A model generated the notes under the pieces. That model was given only the letters and a program-made list of their open reading frames with translations, was not told the DNA's origin and did not search any database. This document shows positions 6,974 to 11,643 of a DNA stretch of 11,643 nucleotides, piece by piece. The DNA is taken from contig JANYBA010000069.1 of NCBI GenBank assembly GCA_025360985.1, positions 1 to 11,643 on the forward strand, given 5' to 3'. A program made the position numbers and the translations under genes. This DNA is from Gammaproteobacteria bacterium (GTDB lineage: Bacteria; Pseudomonadota; Gammaproteobacteria; Xanthomonadales; Xanthomonadaceae). How positions within the stretch are numbered: position 1 is the first letter of the stretch; every line of letters starts with the position of its first letter.

Positions 6974-7428
6974 ACGCGATGCAAAGGAATCCCGTGCCAT
7001 CGATGCTGCTGCATTCGCTCGGCTGGTTGTGGGCCAGTCCGCTGACCTTGACAGGGCTGGTCCTGGGCCTGTGCGCGTTGCCATTCGGCGCGCGCCTGAA
7101 GCGAACACAGTCGGCGCTGGTATTCCACCGGTTTCCGTTCGGGCCGGGCGGCGCGATGACGCTCGGCAACGTGATCCTGCACACCGGCGAGAGCCTCGAG
7201 GAACAGACACCGACCTACGCCTGCGTGGCCTATGGCGGCACTGACCATGTCTGCCTGGGCGACCACGAACGCGCCCACGTCTACCAGGCGATGGCGCTGG
7301 GGCTGCTGTTTCCGTTCCTTTATTTCGCCTGCGGTGGCGTGACGGCGCGCAATCGCTTCGAACAGGCGGCCGATTACTACGCGCGCACCGGCACCGGCTG
7401 GTGGCCGTGGCCGCGGCCACCGGCGTGA
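6970..7428 (+). CDS. Small membrane-associated protein with HExxH motif, function unknown
   Basis: Uncharacterised 152-residue protein. A hydrophobic segment (about 16-40, rich in Leu, Trp and Gly) could be a membrane anchor. A polar middle follows, then GDHERAHVYQAMALGLLFP (97-115). This contains HERAH (His99, Glu100, His103), an exact HExxH zinc-peptidase signature directly followed by another hydrophobic stretch (108-121). Downstream NRFEQAAD (128-135) offers a Glu (131) that could be a third ligand. I recall small bacterial hypothetical proteins with the same layout: HExxH, Gln, Gly-Pro-Leu-Phe-like turn, then a FE..A motif. None has a function known to me, so peptidase activity is conjecture. 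The ATG overlaps the regulator's stop (ATGA at 6970-6973), so translation is coupled. A second in-frame ATG at 7003 is possible. The gene ends 6 bp from the convergent gene. Confidence 0.75.
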   Translation: MNAMQRNPVPSMLLHSLGWLWASPLTLTGLVLGLCALPFGARLKRTQSALVFHRFPFGPGGAMTLGNVILHTGESLEEQTPTYACVAYGGTDHVCLGDHERAHVYQAMALGLLFPFLYFACGGVTARNRFEQAADYYARTGTGWWPWPRPPA

Positions 7429-7434
7429 TGCGCG

Positions 7435-7725
7435 TCAGATCTGGTTGAAGACCGCGCGCTCGATCGGCTTGGCCAACAATTGCGACAACTTGGCGAGGTG
7501 GCCGGAGCCCTTGATCTTGGACTCGAAGTTGGCCATGTGGGCTTCATCCGAACTCCAGCGCTGCACGATCACGAACAACTGGCGGGTTTCCTTGCCCTGG
7601 TAAAGCTCGAAGGCTTCGCAACCTTCGGACTCGCGGCTGGCATCGCGCCCCTTCAGCAGCAATTCCTTCAGCGCCTTGGCCTTGCCGTCGGCGGCATGGA
7701 ATCTGACGATGATCGTCACGCTCAT
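7435..7725 (-). CDS. Antibiotic biosynthesis monooxygenase (ABM)-fold protein, YgiN-like
   Basis: Small cytoplasmic protein of 96 residues with the dimeric ferredoxin-like ABM fold. It opens with a beta strand (VTIIVRFHA, 3-11). KAKALKELLLKGRDASRESE (15-34) forms the first helix, GCEAFELYQG (35-44) and FVIVQRWSSDEAHMAN (51-66) follow, and the chain ends with the helix around HLAKLSQLLAKPI. The Trp in QRW and the following DEAH-type helix start are typical of YgiN-like quinol monooxygenases and of many uncharacterised relatives. I chose the ATG at 7725 because GGGAGA stands five bases upstream (7731-7736) and the fold begins at once. The frame stays open further upstream to 7926, but that extension crosses the intergenic region and the next gene. 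It is likely monocistronic. The substrate is unknown, and many family members are of unproven activity. Confidence 0.85.
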   Translation of the reverse strand: MSVTIIVRFHAADGKAKALKELLLKGRDASRESEGCEAFELYQGKETRQLFVIVQRWSSDEAHMANFESKIKGSGHLAKLSQLLAKPIERAVFNQI

Positions 7726-7808
7726 GGTTGTCTCCCTTGGTTGGACCGAGCACGGATGATGCCCGGACGGCCCCCGGCTGGCCATTAGGGTTCGTATTTC
7801 TTTCCCTA

Positions 7809-7836
7809 TTGACAAGTAAAAGTAACATGATGTAAT
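7809..7836 (+). promoter_or_regulatory. Near-consensus sigma-70 promoter for the membrane protein/XRE pair
   Basis: TTGACA (7809-7814, perfect -35), 16-bp spacer, TGTAAT (7831-7836, 5 of 6 to TATAAT). The region is clearly AT-richer than its surroundings. Transcription would begin near 7843, about 30 nt before the ATG at 7874, which has GGAGG at 7865-7869. A tandem ATGTA ATGTA repeat (7830-7839) lies on the -10 and could be part of a binding site for the XRE protein encoded downstream; that last point is speculation. Confidence 0.65.
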
Positions 7837-7873
7837 GTAGATTCCACACTCAATCCGAGCACGTGGAGGTTCC

Positions 7874-8299
7874 ATGCCGTACCGAGAGAAAACCGCCTGG
7901 CTGTACTTGGCAGCAATGGCCGTCACCTTCGGACCTTACTTCGCCGTCGTCGCCACCGGCACATTCGCCGGAGCGCCCATGCCCAACTTTCGCCAGCTGG
8001 CGTTCTACGGCGTGGTGGCGGTCGCGCAGATGTTGATCCTAGGCGTCGGCCATCTGGTTTTGCGCAGCCGTTCGCCGGAGGAAGCGTGCATGCCGCTCGA
8101 TGAGCGCGGTTTGGCGATCGAGCGCCATTCGATGTCGCTGGCCTACTACGCCCTGATGGCGGGCATGATCCTGGTCGGCATCCTCATGCCGTTCCTGGAG
8201 AGCGGCTGGACCATCGTCAACGCCGCGATCTTCGCGATTTTTGTGGCACAAGTCCTGCAAAACGGCGCGGTCGTGGTCGCCTATCGCAGGCAGTCCTGA
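7874..8299 (+). CDS. Four-helix integral membrane protein, function unknown
   Basis: Inner-membrane protein of 141 residues with four predicted hydrophobic helices: about 9-30, 43-64, 90-108 and 112-137. The loop between helices 2 and 3 holds PLDERGLAIERHSM (74-87). A DER motif followed by a helix is common in small membrane proteins of the DUF2178-like type, which are often encoded next to a short XRE regulator, exactly as here. The similarity is in pattern only and I cannot assign a family firmly. The ATG has a strong GGAGG four bases upstream and sits about 30 nt behind a near-consensus promoter. The stop overlaps the next start by one base (TGATG at 8297-8301), indicating a coupled two-gene operon. 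No function can be given. The pairing suggests a membrane partner or regulatory target of the XRE protein. Confidence 0.8.
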   Translation: MPYREKTAWLYLAAMAVTFGPYFAVVATGTFAGAPMPNFRQLAFYGVVAVAQMLILGVGHLVLRSRSPEEACMPLDERGLAIERHSMSLAYYALMAGMILVGILMPFLESGWTIVNAAIFAIFVAQVLQNGAVVVAYRRQS

Positions 8300-8520
8300 T
8301 GGACGGCTCGATCGCCAACAAGATGCGGACCTTGCGTTTCCTCAACGGGGAAATGTCGCAGGCCGACCTGGGCCAGCGCATCGGTGTCACCCGGCAGACC
8401 ATCGCTGCGATCGAGGCCGGCAAGTATTCGCCGTCGCTCGAGGCCGCGTTCCGGATCGCCCAGGTGTTCAACGTGCCGCTGGGCGAAGTCTTCCAGTGGG
8501 ATGCGAAGGACCGCGGTTGA
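8299..8520 (+). CDS. Short XRE-family (Cro/CI-type) DNA-binding protein
   Basis: Transcriptional regulator of 73 residues made almost entirely of one helix-turn-helix domain. The motif runs through MSQADLGQRIGVTRQTIAAI (19-38) and continues EAGKYSPSLEAAFRIAQVF (39-57), then GEVFQWD (62-68). This is the standard pattern of the short XRE proteins that have no sensor domain. It overlaps the upstream membrane-protein gene by one base and shares its promoter, so it probably autoregulates the pair, perhaps with the membrane protein titrating or modulating it. The gene ends three bases from the stop of the convergent kinase gene. Identification as XRE is secure; the target is inferred. Confidence 0.93.
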   Translation: MDGSIANKMRTLRFLNGEMSQADLGQRIGVTRQTIAAIEAGKYSPSLEAAFRIAQVFNVPLGEVFQWDAKDRG

Positions 8521-8545
8521 AGCTCAACGAGGAAGCTTCATTTTC
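8518..8545 (+). terminator. Weak candidate terminator after the XRE gene
   Basis: TGAAGCT (8518-8524) and AGCTTCA (8534-8540) can pair as a 7-bp stem with a 9-nt loop, followed by TTTTC (8541-8545) on the plus strand. The stem is AT-containing and short and the T-run is only four. It overlaps the end of the convergent kinase gene. It would suit termination of the membrane protein/XRE transcript but is below the usual strength. Confidence 0.3.
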
Positions 8546-10869
8546 GCGAGCAGCTCGGCGTAGCGGAGGTCGTTGCGCACGCTACGCAGCAGCGGGTCGT
8601 ACTTGACCTCGCTGAGTCCGCCATCGCGTTGTTCGTAAGCCGTGTCGAGCCATTTGATGGCCTCGTCGCGATCGCCGCGCCAGGCGTGCGCCTGGGCGAT
8701 CTGGTAAGCGGCATTGAAGCCATAGTCGGCGACCAGCTTCGCCAGCGCCGCATCGGAGGCCTGGGCATGGCCGAGGCTGTGCGCGGTCATCGCGCGGCCT
8801 TCCAGTTGCAGCGGATCGTAACCGGTTGCCTCGAACTCGGCGGCGGCCTGTTCCGGGTGGCCTTCGAGCAGCGAAACCACGCCGAGACGGAAATGCGCGA
8901 ACGGAAAGCGCGGCTTGATCAAGAGCGCGCGCTGCTGCGCCTCGCGCGCGTGCGCCAGGTCGCCGCTGGCATCGAGGAAATAACCGTATGCCTGCCAGGC
9001 CGAAGCCAGCAGCGGCTCGCGCTCGGTCGCTTGGTGCGCCATCTCGGCCGCCGCCGGCAACTGGCCCATCGACGCCTGCAGCGAGGCGTAGCCCTGCATC
9101 GTCTGCGCGTCGCCCGGCCCGAGTTCAAGCGCGCGCTGGAAATCCTGCTGCGCGCCGGTCCAGTCCCAGACCTGGTTGGCGCGCAGGTTGCCGCGCGCCC
9201 AGTAGGCCAGCGCCAGCCCAGGATCGAGCTTGATCGCGGTGTCCGCCGCCGCCATCGCCCGCTTCTGGTGCGCGGCCAGTTCTTCGGCGTTCGCCGAATA
9301 GTCCGACGCCCAGTACTCGGCCATGGCGAGCATGGCGTAGGCGTCGGCGAAGCCGGGGTCGAGTTCGATCGCCTTCTGGAACGCCGCGACCGTGGCGCTG
9401 GCGGTTTCGGGCGAGCTGTGCTCCTTGTCGTGGCGGGCCTTGAGGTACTGCGAATAGGCCGTCGGATCGATGGCGCGATTCGTGCGCGGCGCCGACTGGT
9501 CCGGGAGCAGCTTGAGTTTCAGCGCCAACACGACCGCGCCGGCGATATCGTCCTGCATGGCGAGGATGTCGGTCAGTTCGCGATCATAGGTCTCCGACCA
9601 GAGATGGAAGCCGTCGGCGACCTTGATCAGCTGCAGGGTGACCCGCACCCGGTTGCCCGAGGTCCGCACGCTGCCCTCCAACACGCAGCCGACATCGAGC
9701 TTCTGGCCGATCGTGCGCAGGTCGTCGTCCTTGCCCTTGAACGCGAAGCTCGACGTGCGCCCGGCCACGCGCAGTTGTGGCACCTGGGACAGGCGATTCA
9801 GCAGCTCCTCGGTGAGACCGTCGGCGAAATATTCCTCGCTCTTGTCCTGGCTCATGTCCAGGAATGGCAGCACCGCGATGGTGGTGGGCGCGGCGGCGGC
9901 CGCGGCGACAGGAACCGCCACGACGGGACTTCCCGATCCCGATCGCTGCGCGTACATGAAATATCCGGCGACGACCACCGCGGCCAGAATGCCGGCGAGC
10001 GCGAGTCGGCGCTTGCCAGGGACGGACAGGAACGGCGATGGCGTCAATGGCACGACCGAAGTCGGCGTCGAAATCGGCCCGGTCAGCAGCGCGTCGATCC
10101 GGCGGACGAGTTCGGCCCCGGTTTGCGGTCGCGCCGCAGGATCCTTGGCGAGCAGGGAATCGACCAGCACCTGCAGGTGCGCCAACTCTGGCGGCAGGCG
10201 CGGAATCGTCGCGTTGATGTGCTGCATGCCGATCGCCCAGCCGTCGGTGCCCAGGTATGGCAGCTTGCCGGTGAGCAGCTGGAACAGGACGATGCCGAGG
10301 CTGTAGAGGTCCGCGCGACCGTCGACCTTCTCGCCGCGCAATTGCTCCGGGCTCATGTAATGCGGCGTGCCGACGCTGGTGCCCTCGTTGGTCAGCCCGG
10401 ACTGCTGCGATGCCGCCAGGGCGATGCCGAAATCGGTGAGCACGCAGGCGCCGTCCTTGCGCAGCAGGATGTTCTCCGGCTTGACGTCGCGGTGCACGAC
10501 GCCCTGCTGGTGGGCGTAGTCGAGCGCGACGGCGATGTCGCGCACCATGCGCAGCGCCGTGCCCGGCGCCAGCGTCGCGCCTTCGACCGCGGCGGCGGTG
10601 CCGCCCGGCTCGTAGCCCATGGCCATGAACGGCGTGCCGTCGGCTTCGCCGACGTCGTAGACCTCGACGATGTTCGGGTGGTGCAGGTTGGCGGCGAAGC
10701 GCGCTTCGCGCAGGAATCGTTCCTTGGCGACCGGCTCCCGCGCCAGGTGCGGCGCCAGCACCTTCAGCGCCACCGGCCGCGACAAGGATTGCTGCACGGC
10801 CAAGTAGACCGTCGCCATGCCGCCATGGCCGAGCTCGCTCTGGATTTCGTAGCCGGGAATCGTTGGCAC
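8524..10869 (-). CDS. Transmembrane Ser/Thr protein kinase with FlgO/TolB-N-like domain and TPR repeats
   Basis: Hanks-type protein kinase of 781 residues. The kinase domain (7-262) is complete: Gly loop LGHGGMATVY (13-22), Lys36 in VALKVL, Glu55, HRDVKPEN (126-133), DFG (146-148), GTPHYMSPEQ (167-176) and DLYSLGIVLFQLLTG (187-201). A hydrophobic segment (about 288-306) is a single membrane helix. After an Ala/Val-rich linker comes IAVLPFLDMSQDKSEEYFAD (331-350) through about 455. This is the FlgO/TolB-N-like module often joined to TPRs. Then TPR-like repeats (about 490-745) contain AIELDPG, AIKLDPG and ALELGPG. The topology predicts a cytoplasmic kinase and a periplasmic sensor half. I chose the GTG at 10869 because AGGAG (complement of 10877-10881) lies seven bases upstream and the fold starts at once; the frame extends upstream to an ATG at 10965 only by overlapping the preceding gene. 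Kinase substrates are unknown. Confidence 0.93.
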   Translation of the reverse strand: MPTIPGYEIQSELGHGGMATVYLAVQQSLSRPVALKVLAPHLAREPVAKERFLREARFAANLHHPNIVEVYDVGEADGTPFMAMGYEPGGTAAAVEGATLAPGTALRMVRDIAVALDYAHQQGVVHRDVKPENILLRKDGACVLTDFGIALAASQQSGLTNEGTSVGTPHYMSPEQLRGEKVDGRADLYSLGIVLFQLLTGKLPYLGTDGWAIGMQHINATIPRLPPELAHLQVLVDSLLAKDPAARPQTGAELVRRIDALLTGPISTPTSVVPLTPSPFLSVPGKRRLALAGILAAVVVAGYFMYAQRSGSGSPVVAVPVAAAAAAPTTIAVLPFLDMSQDKSEEYFADGLTEELLNRLSQVPQLRVAGRTSSFAFKGKDDDLRTIGQKLDVGCVLEGSVRTSGNRVRVTLQLIKVADGFHLWSETYDRELTDILAMQDDIAGAVVLALKLKLLPDQSAPRTNRAIDPTAYSQYLKARHDKEHSSPETASATVAAFQKAIELDPGFADAYAMLAMAEYWASDYSANAEELAAHQKRAMAAADTAIKLDPGLALAYWARGNLRANQVWDWTGAQQDFQRALELGPGDAQTMQGYASLQASMGQLPAAAEMAHQATEREPLLASAWQAYGYFLDASGDLAHAREAQQRALLIKPRFPFAHFRLGVVSLLEGHPEQAAAEFEATGYDPLQLEGRAMTAHSLGHAQASDAALAKLVADYGFNAAYQIAQAHAWRGDRDEAIKWLDTAYEQRDGGLSEVKYDPLLRSVRNDLRYAELLAKMKLPR

Positions 10870-10916
10870 CGGGGGGCTCCTGACCAGAAGAGCATGCCTG
10901 ATTAAAGCAAGCCTGA

Positions 10917-11643
10917 CTAACGCATCGTGGCGTTGATCCGTGCCAGTACCTCTGAACCCGGGCACAGTTCCCGGGCCCCAAGGCGATTGAACGGTTCGGC
11001 GACCGTCTCCAGGTGTCCGTGCAAATCCTGCGCCTGCGGGTCGACATAGAGCAAGCCGGTGACGACTTCGCCCAGGGCCTGGTGCGCCTGCACGAAGTTC
11101 ATCGCGGCGATCCGGTCGGTCGGCTCGTAGTCGGGCTTGAGCTTGCGCAAGCGTAGCACCGTGCCGTCATGTTGCTCGACTTCAGCCACGCCGCCTTCCG
11201 GGAATTCCACCACGATCTCGGCGCGCGTCTCGATCACGTCGAGCCGGTTCACCGCCTCGTTGTGCGCGCGCACGTAGTCGTAGCTCTTGGTGCTGCCCGG
11301 GTGGTTGTTGAAGGCCACGCAGGGGCTGACGACGTCGAGGAAGGCGGCGCCACGATGGCGCATCGCCGCCTTGATCAGCGGCACCAGTTGCTGCTTGTCG
11401 CCGGAAAAACTGCGCGCAATGTAAGTTGCACCGAGTTGCATGGCCAGGGCCACAAGATCGATCGCTTCGTCCGCGTTGATGGCACCGCGCTTGCTCTTTG
11501 AGCCACGGTCGGAGGTCGCGGAAAATTGACCTTTGGTGAGCCCATAAACGCCGTTATTTTCGACGATATAGGTCATATTGACGCCACGCCGCATGACATG
11601 CACAAACTGGCCCAGCCCGATCGAGGCAGAATCGCCGTCGCCG
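10917..11643 (-). CDS. korB: 2-oxoacid (2-oxoglutarate-type):ferredoxin oxidoreductase beta subunit, N-terminus beyond window
   Basis: Thiamine-diphosphate-binding beta subunit of a 2-oxoacid:ferredoxin (or other acceptor) oxidoreductase. The visible 241 residues run in one frame from the right edge to a TAG stop. They begin in the thiamine diphosphate motif GDGDSASIGLGQF and continue ENNGVYGLTKGQ (28-39) and VVSPCVAFNN, whose Cys is a conserved cluster ligand in KorB-type proteins. The C-terminal part beginning near KPDYEPTDR matches the PFO-beta C-terminal extension. KorB proteins are about 340 residues, so roughly 100, including the CxxC ligands, lie outside. An alpha subunit (korA) is expected just upstream beyond the edge. 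The enzyme would oxidatively decarboxylate 2-oxoglutarate or a related acid to an acyl-CoA. The kinase gene follows by 47 bp on the same strand. The apparent GTG at 11603 is internal, not the start. The exact 2-oxoacid is not certain. Confidence 0.9.
   Translation of the reverse strand, partial: GDGDSASIGLGQFVHVMRRGVNMTYIVENNGVYGLTKGQFSATSDRGSKSKRGAINADEAIDLVALAMQLGATYIARSFSGDKQQLVPLIKAAMRHRGAAFLDVVSPCVAFNNHPGSTKSYDYVRAHNEAVNRLDVIETRAEIVVEFPEGGVAEVEQHDGTVLRLRKLKPDYEPTDRIAAMNFVQAHQALGEVVTGLLYVDPQAQDLHGHLETVAEPFNRLGARELCPGSEVLARINATMR

Noticed and set aside
6056..7420. Minus-strand open frame of 454 codons opposite the regulator and HExxH genes.
   Set aside because: It is antisense to the regulator, whose HTH and SIS motifs are clear, and it covers the promoter region; no domain is visible.
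7400..7421. GC-rich hairpin (GGTGGCC/GGCCACC) containing the palindrome GTGGCCGCGGCCAC, near the convergent gene ends.
   Set aside because: It lies inside the coding sequence and no T-run follows on either strand; it is probably codon-driven repetition and not a terminator.
7726..7926. N-terminal extension of the ABM protein to the start at 7926.
   Set aside because: It would cross the divergent promoter and overlap the membrane-protein gene; the ATG at 7725 has a good ribosome site and begins the fold.
8629..10905. Plus-strand open frame of 758 codons opposite the kinase.
   Set aside because: The kinase on the minus strand shows every catalytic motif; the antisense product is low-complexity Arg/Gly/Val-rich sequence.
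10870..10965. Kinase start at the ATG at 10965.
   Set aside because: It overlaps the end of korB and adds 32 residues without a conserved pattern; the GTG at 10869 has AGGAG at proper spacing directly before the kinase fold.
9584..11047. Minus-strand open frame of 487 codons in another phase across the kinase and the korB end.
   Set aside because: It is an out-of-phase shadow of the kinase gene; the sequence is Arg/Ala/Gly-rich with no motif.

Overview
The window is GC-rich, gene-dense bacterial chromosome with tight operons, several GTG starts and good Shine-Dalgarno sequences. The gene content fits a Gram-negative proteobacterium: a gamma-glutamyl amine-type catabolic operon, an RpiR regulator, a KorB subunit, and a Ser/Thr kinase fused to FlgO/TolB-like and TPR domains. 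My best guess is the Xanthomonadales (Lysobacter or Rhodanobacter relatives), but this rests on protein flavour and not on a marker gene. I see no mobile element, tRNA, rRNA, CRISPR array or prophage gene.

Region 1 (1-6002, minus strand) is one five-gene operon. Reading 5' to 3' it holds an N-formylglutamate amidohydrolase-family protein, a glutamine synthetase-like gamma-glutamyl-amide ligase, an NAD(P)-dependent aldehyde dehydrogenase, an iron-type alcohol dehydrogenase, and an APC-family amino acid/amine permease that runs off the left edge. The gaps are 23, 42, 2 and 69 bp. Read as a pathway: the permease imports an amine or amino alcohol, the ligase caps its amino group with glutamate, the alcohol and aldehyde dehydrogenases oxidise the free end to an acid, and the amidohydrolase releases glutamate plus an amino acid. 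This resembles the Puu putrescine pathway, but the PuuB oxidase is missing and an alcohol dehydrogenase is present, so an amino alcohol such as ethanolamine is a plausible substrate.

Region 2 (6003-7428) is a 107-bp divergent intergenic region with a perfect 18-bp inverted repeat, then, on the plus strand, a MurR/RpiR-family regulator. Its stop overlaps, by ATGA, the start of a small HExxH-bearing membrane-associated protein. The regulator is the obvious candidate to control the operon.

Region 3 (7435-8520) holds a small antibiotic-biosynthesis-monooxygenase-fold (YgiN-like) protein on the minus strand. A divergent plus-strand pair follows: a four-helix membrane protein and a short XRE-type DNA-binding protein that overlap by 1 nt. 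They sit behind a near-consensus sigma-70 promoter.

Region 4 (8524-11643, minus strand) holds the C-terminal part of a 2-oxoacid:ferredoxin oxidoreductase beta subunit (cut by the right edge). After 47 bp comes a 781-residue transmembrane Ser/Thr protein kinase with a FlgO/TolB-N-like domain and TPR repeats behind its membrane helix. The kinase gene ends 3 bp from the XRE gene, tail to tail. No stretch longer than about 150 bp lacks a gene.
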